Below are positions 51,501 to 59,541 of a DNA stretch of 64,000 nucleotides, one piece after another (positions within the stretch are counted from its first letter, which is position 1; every line of letters starts with the position of its first letter). Under the pieces are notes generated by a model, which worked only from the letters and a program-made list of their open reading frames with translations, made no database searches and had not been told where the DNA came from. The translations under genes were made by a program, and so were the position numbers. The stretch is from Pedobacter sp. (GTDB lineage: Bacteria; Bacteroidota; Bacteroidia; Sphingobacteriales; Sphingobacteriaceae), in contig JAVHXV010000002.1 of NCBI GenBank assembly GCA_031119475.1, positions 186,001 through 250,000 on the forward strand. Reading direction: 5' to 3'.

Positions 51501-51761
51501 ACCTTGGCGAATGCACAAAATGCCAAATATTTCAGGATCAAGACGATTGAACTTGGATATAGCCTTCCGGCCAAGTGGTTCAATAAAACAGGCGTAAAAG
51601 GCCTACGTTTCTATGCCAATGGTTACAATATCTTAACCATTACCGATGTGGTAGCGCTAGATCCTGAGCATCCACCGGGCACTTCTGAAGGACGTAACGA
51701 ATATGGTTATACGTATCCATTGGATAAAAAATTCACCTTTGGCGTTAACCTTAAATTATAA
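48582..51761 (+). CDS. SusC/RagA family TonB-linked outer-membrane transporter
   Basis: 1059 residues. A long N-terminus with signal segment (PGLALLCGLLISFSVAAQ), CarboxypepD_reg domain (TTTIRGTVVDDGGITLPGVSI), the SusC signature VVVVGYGQQKKTTLTGAVSSV (~128), plug (VLKDASAAIYGVRSANGVVLITT in pieces) and a barrel ending KKFTFGVNLKL. With SusD it imports oligosaccharides across the outer membrane using TonB energy. The enzymes downstream indicate alpha-mannosides. It is first gene of the locus and 7 nt before the susD-like gene. Confidence 0.96.
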   Translation: MNNFLLNSSSPWQQLNRWCLLVGDKLFLKPGLALLCGLLISFSVAAQTTTIRGTVVDDGGITLPGVSITVKETGVKAGTDGSGKFSIPASAGQTLVFSMIGYTTNEVKVGAQNDIRVVLSSSTSNLDQVVVVGYGQQKKTTLTGAVSSVTNKEIMTTKNENVQNMLTGKIAGVRVVQNSSEPGAMNTYFDVRGLGTPLVVVDGVVRNNFSRLSAEDIESITVLKDASAAIYGVRSANGVVLITTKKGKKGAVELNYNGSYSLQKPSYMPKSVDIFEYMTLVNELQVHNTGNYVKGNPIYTAANFDAYANGTKKASDWNNAVLRYTAPQQQHDISASGGNENTNYFASLGVQDQEGFFKSGDLNYNRYNLRANLTTKLAKNLTFDVALTGIVDQKNQLKEDTYWVIRSTWYQAPVNDMYANNNPAYLANVPSGLNGIAHSNADISGYRQIQNKWFQSATSLSYDAPFLKGLSLKGLFSYDYQIATNRYYTKAYNLYTYTAATDTYNATAQTNGGLGTIRREFYEYPSILFQASANFNRSFGSHNVSGLFLYERNTLKGDNFYASRNLAIPLDQLLAGSPTDQLGSMTTSQINLFNNQTASYVGKFTYDYQGKYLFETGFRADGTSKFAVDHQWGFFPYASAGYRVSEENFWKNSPLKFVNNFKVRASYGKQGDDASSSYQFITGYNYPSGGAVFNGSYVLGAASKGLANPAITWYTSKQLDIGADVEMWNGLFGFSIDYFRRNRTGLLGSQAASLPDVVGVGFPQENLLGDLTRGIDLEVNHRYQIGSNFRYSIKGTMGITRTMNTTRVQARAGNQYLNWENSNFTANRWNNLYWGYGSTGQFESFNAIKNSPIYVSRSTVVGDYRYEDWNGDGVISSQDSHPIATSGYPTLTYGATISAAYKNWDFNTTISGAGNVYASYFEQLNQPLWAGGNALRQFLDRYHPADPNADPYDPNTQWVAGHYAYTGTVPFTNTLANAQNAKYFRIKTIELGYSLPAKWFNKTGVKGLRFYANGYNILTITDVVALDPEHPPGTSEGRNEYGYTYPLDKKFTFGVNLKL

Positions 51762-51768
51762 TATAGCC

Positions 51769-53721
51769 ATGAAAAAGACACTTTATATATTTTTAGCGGC
51801 ATTGGTAATTTCGGTTACCTCATGTCAAAAACTTGATGTGCCGCCTGTAAACATTATACAAGATCCAGATATCTTCGGTACCGAGGCTGGTATCAATGCG
51901 TATATGGCCAGACTTTACAGTACTGCTCCTATAGAAGATTTCAGGTACCTGCAGACCTTGGGCTTTAACCAAAGCGCACCAATTGGATCTCCACACGCCA
52001 TTACCGGAGAGGCAGTAAGTAGGGACATGGCCAATGTGACTGAAACTTTCGGTTATTGGGGAGCCGCCTATACGCTAATACGCGATTGTAACTACCTAAT
52101 GTCGACCCTACCTAATTATGCAGCCAATTTTAAACCTGGCCAAGTAGCGAATTGGCTTGGTGAGGCACAGTTCATCCGTGCATTTACCTATTTCTCATTG
52201 GCTAAGCGTTATGGCGGTGTACCACTTGTAGACAAATTGCTCGCCAGGCCAGGTGAAACCATTTCTCAATTGGCTTCTGAAATCGAAGAACTTAAAGTGC
52301 CGAGGGCCAGCGAGGAGGCGATATGGGATTTTATTGCGAAAGATTGCGATGAAGCATTTGCGGCAATGCCAGAAACAAATTCAACTGGTAGAGCTAGTAA
52401 ATATGCGGCAGCCGCACTAAAATCTAGGGCGATGCTATTCGCAGGATCTATTGCCAAATATAATACCATAGATCTCACTACCCCTGCCGGTGTACGTGTA
52501 TGTGGTATACCGGCATCAAAAGCGGTAACGTATTTCAAAGCCGCATATGATGCTGCCAACTTACTGAACGGAAAATATTCACTGTATAAAAATAAATGGG
52601 TAGCGGGAGATCGCGAAGCACAGTTTCAGAACTATGTGAGCCTATTTACAGACAATAGTTCAACGACAAATAAGGAGGCAATTTTTGTTAGGCAGTTTAA
52701 ATATCCTGATGTTGCACACATGTGGGATGCCTTAAATGTGCCTAAACAATTGGAAGGTCCACAAGGTAACTACTCGTCCGAAACCCTGCCAACCTTAAAT
52801 TTTGTGGAAATGTTCGAAGGCCTCCCTAAAAATCCTGATGGAACTATCCAAACCATGGATGCCGGTGGTAAATACATTACTTACAATAATACCATGGATA
52901 TTTTTGCCAATGCTGAGCCGAGACTTAGGGCTACAGTAATCCTTCCAGGCGACCAGTTCAAAGGTGTGTCGATCGAAGTACGGAGAGGTATTTACAATGG
53001 AAGTTCTGCTGGTGGCTTGAGTAAGTTGACACCAGCCAATACGACAACCGCTTATCCGGCTTCAGTATTAGGCTCTGCAACAGTTGCACTCAATAATGAT
53101 GCAAATAACTTGGTTACCTTGTCCAATGGTTCTAAGATTACTAGAGCTGGTCAAAGTGGTGTTTATACGAACATTACCGCAAATGCTACAGGAGGTACCT
53201 ATACAGGATTTTATCTTAGAAAATATCTAAATCCTGAAAAACCGATTTCAGAGACAATCCCTGGCCGTTCCGATCAATGGTTCATGGAATTCCGTTATGG
53301 AGAGGTGGTGCTGAATAAAGCAGAAGCTGCCTATGAATTATTTTTGTTGGGCCAAGGCGTAACCTATGCAACTGATGCATTAACAGCGGTTAATCTGATT
53401 AGAGATCGAGCAGGAGCCTCTCTTTTTGGTGCGATTGGCGGTATCAATGACATTCGCATGGAGCGAAGGAGGGAATTGGCATTCGAGAATAAAATCCAAT
53501 GGGACTTGAAGAGATGGAGGATCGCCAACCTGGAACAAAACAATACGATTTATAGGGCTTTATTACCAATCATGCTCCAAGATCAAAGCAAATACATTAT
53601 GGATGTTAGGCTGGAAGAGCGTGCGCTACCTTATACCTACCAAACAAGGTGGTATTATGGGCAGATCCCAGCATCGGCCATTGCCAAAAGTCTAAACCTT
53701 GTACCAAATCCGGGATGGTAA
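51769..53721 (+). CDS. SusD/RagB family surface glycan-binding lipoprotein
   Basis: 650 residues from MKKTLYIFLAALVISVTSC (lipobox Cys 19). SusD features: TPR-like helices (AQFIRAFTYFSLAKRYGGVPL), a long insert (~330-480), and the C-terminal family motif NLIRDRAGA, IRMERRRELAFENKIQWDLKRW and the YFGQIP-like WYYGQIPASAI. It forms the lid of the SusC transporter and binds the incoming glycan. It is followed by a DUF3823 lipoprotein gene, a common third gene. Confidence 0.95.
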   Translation: MKKTLYIFLAALVISVTSCQKLDVPPVNIIQDPDIFGTEAGINAYMARLYSTAPIEDFRYLQTLGFNQSAPIGSPHAITGEAVSRDMANVTETFGYWGAAYTLIRDCNYLMSTLPNYAANFKPGQVANWLGEAQFIRAFTYFSLAKRYGGVPLVDKLLARPGETISQLASEIEELKVPRASEEAIWDFIAKDCDEAFAAMPETNSTGRASKYAAAALKSRAMLFAGSIAKYNTIDLTTPAGVRVCGIPASKAVTYFKAAYDAANLLNGKYSLYKNKWVAGDREAQFQNYVSLFTDNSSTTNKEAIFVRQFKYPDVAHMWDALNVPKQLEGPQGNYSSETLPTLNFVEMFEGLPKNPDGTIQTMDAGGKYITYNNTMDIFANAEPRLRATVILPGDQFKGVSIEVRRGIYNGSSAGGLSKLTPANTTTAYPASVLGSATVALNNDANNLVTLSNGSKITRAGQSGVYTNITANATGGTYTGFYLRKYLNPEKPISETIPGRSDQWFMEFRYGEVVLNKAEAAYELFLLGQGVTYATDALTAVNLIRDRAGASLFGAIGGINDIRMERRRELAFENKIQWDLKRWRIANLEQNNTIYRALLPIMLQDQSKYIMDVRLEERALPYTYQTRWYYGQIPASAIAKSLNLVPNPGW

Positions 53722-53799
53722 TCAAATCGCCAAAGATGGTAAACTAAAGGATTTTATTTGTCATTAAGGCTTATAATCAATAAAATAAAAGATAAAGAG

Positions 53800-54519
53800 A
53801 TGAAACGATTAACCTATTATATCGCGATATGCCTTGCCACCTTAACGGCAAGTTCATGCTCAAAGTTCGATAATTATGATGCACCTGATCAAACGGTCAG
53901 AGGAATTGTTGCCGATGCGGCAACTGGTAAAGGTGTTCCTTCGGAAGTAACCACTACCGATAACGCACTAACTGCTGGTACACGGATTAAACTGATAGAA
54001 ACCAGTTGGAGCCCTACTGCAACGGCTCAATACTTAGGTACACACCAGGATGGAACTTATATCAATACCAAACTTTTTGCCGCTACGTACAGCGTAATCC
54101 CTGAAGGAGCTTTCGTTCCCCCAGCTGCCAAAACAGTTGAAGTTAAAGGCGGAGAGACTGAAATTAATTTCCAGGTTGAACCTTTCCTCCGCATAGAATG
54201 GGTAGGCGAGCCAACCTATAATACGACCACTGGAAAAATTGATGCACAATATACCATTACCAGAGGTACAGCTAATGCATCTTATCAAGATGCCGTCGGC
54301 GATTGTGTGCTGTACCTGAACAATTCCCCTTATTTGGGCAATACCAACTTTACCTTATTTACCAGGCCAGCAGCTGCAGACCGCCCTTTGAATACTACAA
54401 ACTCTGTGGCCAGCCCTGTTGTTCCAAAAGGTAGGGAATATTTTTTAAGGGTTGGTGCCAGAATAGGATCGAGATTGTATAATTACAGCTCAATTAAATC
54501 TGTTGTTGTTCCGCAATAA
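53800..54519 (+). CDS. DUF3823 surface lipoprotein (SusE-position protein)
   Basis: 239 residues from MKRLTYYIAICLATLTASSC (lipobox Cys 20). N-terminal carboxypeptidase-regulatory-like strand domain (VRGIVADAATGKGV, GTYINTKLFAATYSVIPEGAF) and a second Ig-like domain (YTITRGTANASYQDAVGDCVL region, NYSSIKSVVVPQ). DUF3823 proteins commonly follow susCD and probably bind glycan on the cell surface. A strong hairpin follows the stop codon. Confidence 0.85.
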   Translation: MKRLTYYIAICLATLTASSCSKFDNYDAPDQTVRGIVADAATGKGVPSEVTTTDNALTAGTRIKLIETSWSPTATAQYLGTHQDGTYINTKLFAATYSVIPEGAFVPPAAKTVEVKGGETEINFQVEPFLRIEWVGEPTYNTTTGKIDAQYTITRGTANASYQDAVGDCVLYLNNSPYLGNTNFTLFTRPAAADRPLNTTNSVASPVVPKGREYFLRVGARIGSRLYNYSSIKSVVVPQ

Positions 54520-54540
54520 GTAGATTTTTTCTATCACCAC

Positions 54541-54573
54541 AGATAATGGGGCATTCCCAAGGCCCCATTATCT
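54541..54573 (+). terminator. Strong hairpin between DUF3823 and GH38 genes
   Basis: AGATAATGGGGC (54541-54552) pairs perfectly with GCCCCATTATCT (54562-54573) around a 9-nt loop. The tail (ATTTATATC) is only moderately T-rich. It could be a partial terminator or a 3' stabiliser that lowers enzyme-gene expression relative to susCD. Confidence 0.6.
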
Positions 54574-54644
54574 ATTTATATCCCGTCCTATAGATGTGGA
54601 CGTGGCAATGCTATCGATCATTTTCTATCTCCATTTTTTCTGCA

Positions 54645-57560
54645 ATGAATTTTAACAGCTTGCTTAAGTATGGCTTTGCATGTGCACTTTCAATCCTGAT
54701 CGTGAATATGGCCAATGCGATCTACAGCAAGAAAATTGGGCACGAAAAACCTACTTTTTCATACGAAATTAAGCCTTGGTACAAATATGATAAGGATGGG
54801 CTTCCCAGCCGCGAAGTAATTCTGTACTATGGCCAGCATCAACCAAAAGGTAAGCTATCCATATCCATTTTTTGTAATGGAAGTAAAAGGTTATATGATT
54901 ATGATCTCCACTCGCCAATAGCTGCTTCTGTGGTGCTCTTGCCGCCAAATGTCGGGATGGTAAAAAGCGAGGCCACGATTACTGTAGTCAATGCGGGAGA
55001 TACACTTACGCAGACGATCTTGGTTCCGGCCAAAAAACAGTGGAAAGTTTATATCTATCCTCATTCGCACGTAGACATCGGCTATACCAATGTGCAGGAT
55101 GTTGTGGAAAAGCTACACATCAGAAATATAGATGTAGGGATAGATATTGCCAATAAGACGAAGGACTATCCGCTTGGTGCGCGTTTCATTTGGAATCCCG
55201 AATCGACCTGGGTCGTAGATCAATACCTGAAACAGGCCAGCCCTGATCAAAAATCTTCATTTATTGCTGCGGTAAGGAAAGGCTGGATACAAATAGATGC
55301 TGCCTATGCCAACATCAACACCAGTACCTGCAGCGATGAGGAGTTGCTCCAAATGTTCAGGACCGGCAAGGAAATAGAAAAACTAACGGGTATTCCGGTA
55401 CAGACCATGGTGCAGATGGACAACCCGGGAGCAGCCTGGGGAATGGTGCAGGCGGCTGCGGCAAATGGCATCAAGGGCTTCTTTAGCTTTCCCAATTATT
55501 TCGATCTGCGCCACCGTTGGGAAAACAAGCCATTTTATTGGAAGGGACAAGACGGAAGTAAAATATTCTACCTACAAGCAACTTCCTATGGTTACGGTTT
55601 CAAGGCCAAAGGTAGGATATATGGTCTGGGGAAAATCCAGGCCCTAACTCCAGCTTATGATCGGTTGAGCACAGACCGGCCATTGGAGAACTTTATCGAC
55701 CCTTTTATATTTGAAGAAACGGCCCGTCTGGAAAGGAACAGTTCGCCATATGACATTTTTGCCATGACCTGGTCAATGGCCGATAATTGCCTGATCGATG
55801 CCGACCTGCCCGAAGCCGTAAAGTTATGGAACCAAAAGTATGCCTTCCCCAAATTGATCATTGCCGGAACCAAGGAAATCTTAGCCGCCTATGAGCAGCA
55901 ATACAAGGATGTGATTCCAACCTATGAAGGAGATCTATCCGAATTCTGGACGCAGGGGCTGGGTGCCGATGCCAAAAGTGTAGGGAAAGGAAGACTGGGA
56001 AAAGAAGATCTGATCCAGGCCCAGACGCTTTGGCCCATGCTCAACATCAATGCCGACCAGCCAAACCAACAGATCAATTCGGCCTGGGATGATGCATTGC
56101 TCTCTGCAGAGCACACCTGGGGCTTTCAAGATCCGAATGCCCCGATGGCCAAGATCGTCGAAGCCAACAAAGCAGGCTATTTCAGTGCGGTACAGCAGAA
56201 GGCAACAATATTGATTGATCAGGCATTTGAACCGATCCAGAAAAAAGGGTCAAACGGCTTTGCTGTAATCAATACCCTTTCTTGGGACCGAGATGGTGTA
56301 GTTGTGCTTTCACCTTCGCAGAGCAAAAAAGGAGACCGGGTTGTAGACGAGAATAATAAACCAGTGTTGTCACAAAGGTTAAAAACTGGTGAATTGGCAT
56401 TCGAGGCCACGAATATTCCCGCTCTTGGCTCCAAATTCTTTAAGGTGATTACTGGATCGGCGAAAAGCGGACCAACCATGGTGGGCGAAAATCAGCTCCA
56501 TAACCAAAGGTTAAAAGTTGTCCTAGATCAAAGTACCGGAGACATTAAAAGTTTAGTTGATCTATCAACTAATCGTGAACTGGTAGATCAGCAATCTGTA
56601 TTTGGCTTCAACAGCTACAATTATGTAACGGGGGTGAGGAATGGACAAAATACCACCATTAGTGAACCTAAAAAAGCGACCAATGTCAGGATACAGGTTA
56701 AAGAAAACGGTCCGCTTATCGCTTCCCTGCTCATTCGTTCGCAGGCACCAGGCAGCAATTGGCTCACACGGGAAATCAAGCTCGTAAACAACCAGCCATA
56801 CCTAGAAGTGGTCAATACCATTGATAAGATTGGTATGCGCGAAAAAGAGGGCATACATTATGCTTTTCCTTTTCAGGTACCAGGTGGTACGATCAAGATG
56901 GATATTCCACTTGGCGTCATGAGCCCAGAAATTGATCAGCTGCCCTATTCCAATAAAAACTGGTTCACTTTTCAAAGGTGGATCGATATCTCAAATCGGG
57001 ATTATGGAGTAACATGGACGGCTATCGAGTCGCCAATCGTAGAATTGGGAAGCATTACTGGGACTATTTTGGACGGCGCACGCTTGGCTTCGGCATGGAT
57101 CAAAAAGGTGGAGCCTACGCAAACCTTGATTTCCTGGCCGGTCAATAACCATTGGGACACCAATTTCCCATTGGAGCAGTCGGGGATAATTGGCATCAGT
57201 TATTTTATCCTGGCACATGCTGGTGGTTATGACCCAGTCGTTGCCAATCGATTTGGCATGTCGAGGCAAAGACCCTTATTGGTGGTTGAAACCGATCGTA
57301 ATCCGATCAAAAAGCCATTGTTCAGCATTGATAATCCAAGGGTCATCTTATCTACAATGAAGAAAAGCGACGATAACCGGGCATTGGTTGTGAGGTTTAG
57401 GTCTTTATCCGATCGGGAAGAGAAATTTGCCCTTTCCTGGTCGTCGAAATGGCCAACGTCTATTTACAGCTGTACACCAAACGAAGAAATTAAGACCAAA
57501 CAAGGAAGCCTGTTAAGTATGCTTCCTTATGGTAACAATACTTTTAGAATTGAATTTTAA
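54645..57560 (+). CDS. Glycoside hydrolase family 38 alpha-mannosidase
   Basis: 971 residues from MNFNSLLKYGFACALSILIV, a signal peptide or anchor. After ~130 residues of N-terminal domain comes the GH38 catalytic domain: zinc motif YPHSHVDIGYTNVQD (~138-152), catalytic-type Asp in MVQMDNPGAAWG (~D259), EETARLERNSSPYD, then middle helical and C-terminal beta domains (~480-971). It hydrolyses terminal alpha-mannose from oligosaccharides, here probably in the periplasm. An in-frame start at 54594 adds a non-signal leader. Confidence 0.9.
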   Translation: MNFNSLLKYGFACALSILIVNMANAIYSKKIGHEKPTFSYEIKPWYKYDKDGLPSREVILYYGQHQPKGKLSISIFCNGSKRLYDYDLHSPIAASVVLLPPNVGMVKSEATITVVNAGDTLTQTILVPAKKQWKVYIYPHSHVDIGYTNVQDVVEKLHIRNIDVGIDIANKTKDYPLGARFIWNPESTWVVDQYLKQASPDQKSSFIAAVRKGWIQIDAAYANINTSTCSDEELLQMFRTGKEIEKLTGIPVQTMVQMDNPGAAWGMVQAAAANGIKGFFSFPNYFDLRHRWENKPFYWKGQDGSKIFYLQATSYGYGFKAKGRIYGLGKIQALTPAYDRLSTDRPLENFIDPFIFEETARLERNSSPYDIFAMTWSMADNCLIDADLPEAVKLWNQKYAFPKLIIAGTKEILAAYEQQYKDVIPTYEGDLSEFWTQGLGADAKSVGKGRLGKEDLIQAQTLWPMLNINADQPNQQINSAWDDALLSAEHTWGFQDPNAPMAKIVEANKAGYFSAVQQKATILIDQAFEPIQKKGSNGFAVINTLSWDRDGVVVLSPSQSKKGDRVVDENNKPVLSQRLKTGELAFEATNIPALGSKFFKVITGSAKSGPTMVGENQLHNQRLKVVLDQSTGDIKSLVDLSTNRELVDQQSVFGFNSYNYVTGVRNGQNTTISEPKKATNVRIQVKENGPLIASLLIRSQAPGSNWLTREIKLVNNQPYLEVVNTIDKIGMREKEGIHYAFPFQVPGGTIKMDIPLGVMSPEIDQLPYSNKNWFTFQRWIDISNRDYGVTWTAIESPIVELGSITGTILDGARLASAWIKKVEPTQTLISWPVNNHWDTNFPLEQSGIIGISYFILAHAGGYDPVVANRFGMSRQRPLLVVETDRNPIKKPLFSIDNPRVILSTMKKSDDNRALVVRFRSLSDREEKFALSWSSKWPTSIYSCTPNEEIKTKQGSLLSMLPYGNNTFRIEF

Positions 57561-57652
57561 ACGTGCTAGGATAGATGGAAAAAGGGATTTTATATCATCA
57601 ACACAGTAAATTGACCTATCGCAGAGCAACGACAAAAGAAATTATTAGGAAA

Positions 57653-57666
57653 TATGTATATACATA
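57653..57666. promoter_or_regulatory. TATGTATATACATA palindrome upstream of the isomerase gene
   Basis: Perfect 14-bp palindrome containing TGTATATACA, the core reported for HutC-type GntR operators. A TACATTTG -7 box follows at 57669-57676, so a repressor here would block a second promoter inside the locus. Confidence 0.5.
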
Positions 57667-57702
57667 CATACATTTGTTTTAAATCAAGACACCGACGTTA
57701 AT

Positions 57703-59529
57703 ATGGAAGTGAAAGCCAATATCATAGAGAAGGGAGAAACCGTAATCAGCAATTGGAGAAAGAGTTCAGAGACGATTTTGCCCCAACAGATTAATCAGCA
57801 AAAAAATTCAGGTTCAGGATATGATATCTATCCATTCCACGCCCTTGGCAATGGAAAAATCTTTTCAGGTTTCGAATCGCTCGTAGATTGGCTGATCGAA
57901 CAAAAGACCATTCGGATAGATGGCTATAGTGGTGTTTTTTGGGATGTGATCCAGCTCAAGCTGGATCAGGAACTGAAAAAAAGAAAGGTTACCGTAAAAT
58001 GGGTACATGTTGCCGATAAAATGAAGGGCAGCACCGAGATCCAAAAAATGGTGCAGCCATTTTTGGGCGAAGCAAAAAGTGTTTGGGGAACGCGGACGAC
58101 CTTAAATCTTGCCGATTTTTTCCACGCTGATCAATTTGCCAGCCTACAGCCTGATCCTGATTGCGAGATCAACATTGCGATTGGCGTTGGCTCTGCACTT
58201 TTAGACTGGAACGCGCCAATTGTTTACCTGGACATTCCCAAAAACGAAATCCAATATCGGTTTAGGGCAAATGCCATTACCAATTTGGGGTCAAATAAGA
58301 CCGAAAACCAAAAAGATACCTATAAACGTGCCTATTTTGTAGACTGGGTTGTGCTAAATGCCCATAAAGAACGTATCTTAAAGCAGATTACCGTTATTGC
58401 AGATGCACAATGGAAAGACTCCGTTAACTGGATGTTCAATGTCGACCTTCAGAAAGGCATTCAGGAAATGAGCAGATCGGTATTCCGTGTACGTCCGTGG
58501 TTCGAAGCCGGGGCATGGGGCGGCCATTGGATGCAGGAACGGATTGCCGGATTGAACAAGGATGAAGTAAACTATGCCTGGTCTTTTGAATTGATTGTTC
58601 CAGAAAATGGCGTGTTATTTGAAAGCGATGGCAACCTGCTCGAAATTTCTTTCGATATGCTGATGTTCAGCGAATATCAATCTATTTTGGGCAAACACGC
58701 CCCTATTTTTGGAACAGAATTTCCGATCAGGTTTGACTTTTTGGATACGTTTGATGGCGGAAACCTTTCCATCCAGTGCCACCCGAGCCTGGAATACATC
58801 CGGAAGGAATTTGGAGAGAACCTTACGCAAGACGAAACCTATTATATCCTCGATTGCAAAAAAGATGCAGAAGTTTTCTTGGGATTCCAGGAAGATATCG
58901 ATCCTGTGGCTTTCCAGAAAGAATTGGAAATGAGCCAGGAATTGAGCAAGGAAATCGACATTACAAAATATGTACAATCACATACGGCGCAAAAGCACGA
59001 CCTGTTCCTGATTCCAAATGGAACCGTGCACAGTGCGGGCACCAATAACCTCGTGCTCGAAATCAGTGCCACTCCTTACATCTTTACCTTTAAAATGTAC
59101 GATTGGATGCGCCTTGGCCTCGATGGACATCCGCGCCCGATCAACATCGATCACGCTTTTAAAAACCTGAAATTTGACCGTAAGGGCGAAAAGGTGAAAA
59201 AAGAACTGATTTCAAAGCAGGTCGTTATCGATAAAGGACCAGATTGGGAATTGGTACACGTGCCTACACATGCCGATCATTTTTATGATGTACACCGCAT
59301 CGAGTTCGATTCTGAAGTTACCATCGAAACCAACGACGTCTGCCATATCTTAATGCTGGTAGAAGGTAGCTCCATCAAAGTACAGACAGCAGATGGAACG
59401 GTTTTCGATTTCAGCTATGCGGAGACATTTGTAATTCCTGCTGCAGCCAAAAGCTATGCAATGGTCAATACTGGTGGGGGAAGGGCAAAAGTGGTAAAGG
59501 CATTTGTTAAGGATGTGGTAAATTTGTAG
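57703..59529 (+). CDS. Class I mannose-6-phosphate isomerase fused to an N-terminal kinase-like domain
   Basis: 608 residues, about twice a plain type I isomerase. The C-terminal half (~265-608) is the cupin isomerase: RVRPWFEAGAWGGHWMQERI, zinc-ligand motif SIQCHPSLEYI (Q358, H360), E in DETYYIL, and IPNGTVHSAGTNNL (His ~442). It converts mannose-6-phosphate to fructose-6-phosphate in the cytoplasm. Residues ~40-225 (TIRIDGYSGVFWDVIQLKLD, VKWVHVADKMKG, INIAIGVGSALLDW, IVYLDIPKNEIQYRF) look like a nucleoside/uridine-kinase-type P-loop domain whose GxSGxGK loop is degenerate (GYSGVFWD), so it is probably catalytically inactive. It lies 12 nt before the GH92 gene. Confidence 0.82.
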   Translation: MEVKANIIEKGETVISNWRKSSETILPQQINQQKNSGSGYDIYPFHALGNGKIFSGFESLVDWLIEQKTIRIDGYSGVFWDVIQLKLDQELKKRKVTVKWVHVADKMKGSTEIQKMVQPFLGEAKSVWGTRTTLNLADFFHADQFASLQPDPDCEINIAIGVGSALLDWNAPIVYLDIPKNEIQYRFRANAITNLGSNKTENQKDTYKRAYFVDWVVLNAHKERILKQITVIADAQWKDSVNWMFNVDLQKGIQEMSRSVFRVRPWFEAGAWGGHWMQERIAGLNKDEVNYAWSFELIVPENGVLFESDGNLLEISFDMLMFSEYQSILGKHAPIFGTEFPIRFDFLDTFDGGNLSIQCHPSLEYIRKEFGENLTQDETYYILDCKKDAEVFLGFQEDIDPVAFQKELEMSQELSKEIDITKYVQSHTAQKHDLFLIPNGTVHSAGTNNLVLEISATPYIFTFKMYDWMRLGLDGHPRPINIDHAFKNLKFDRKGEKVKKELISKQVVIDKGPDWELVHVPTHADHFYDVHRIEFDSEVTIETNDVCHILMLVEGSSIKVQTADGTVFDFSYAETFVIPAAAKSYAMVNTGGGRAKVVKAFVKDVVNL

Positions 59530-59541
59530 ACTGATCAGCGC

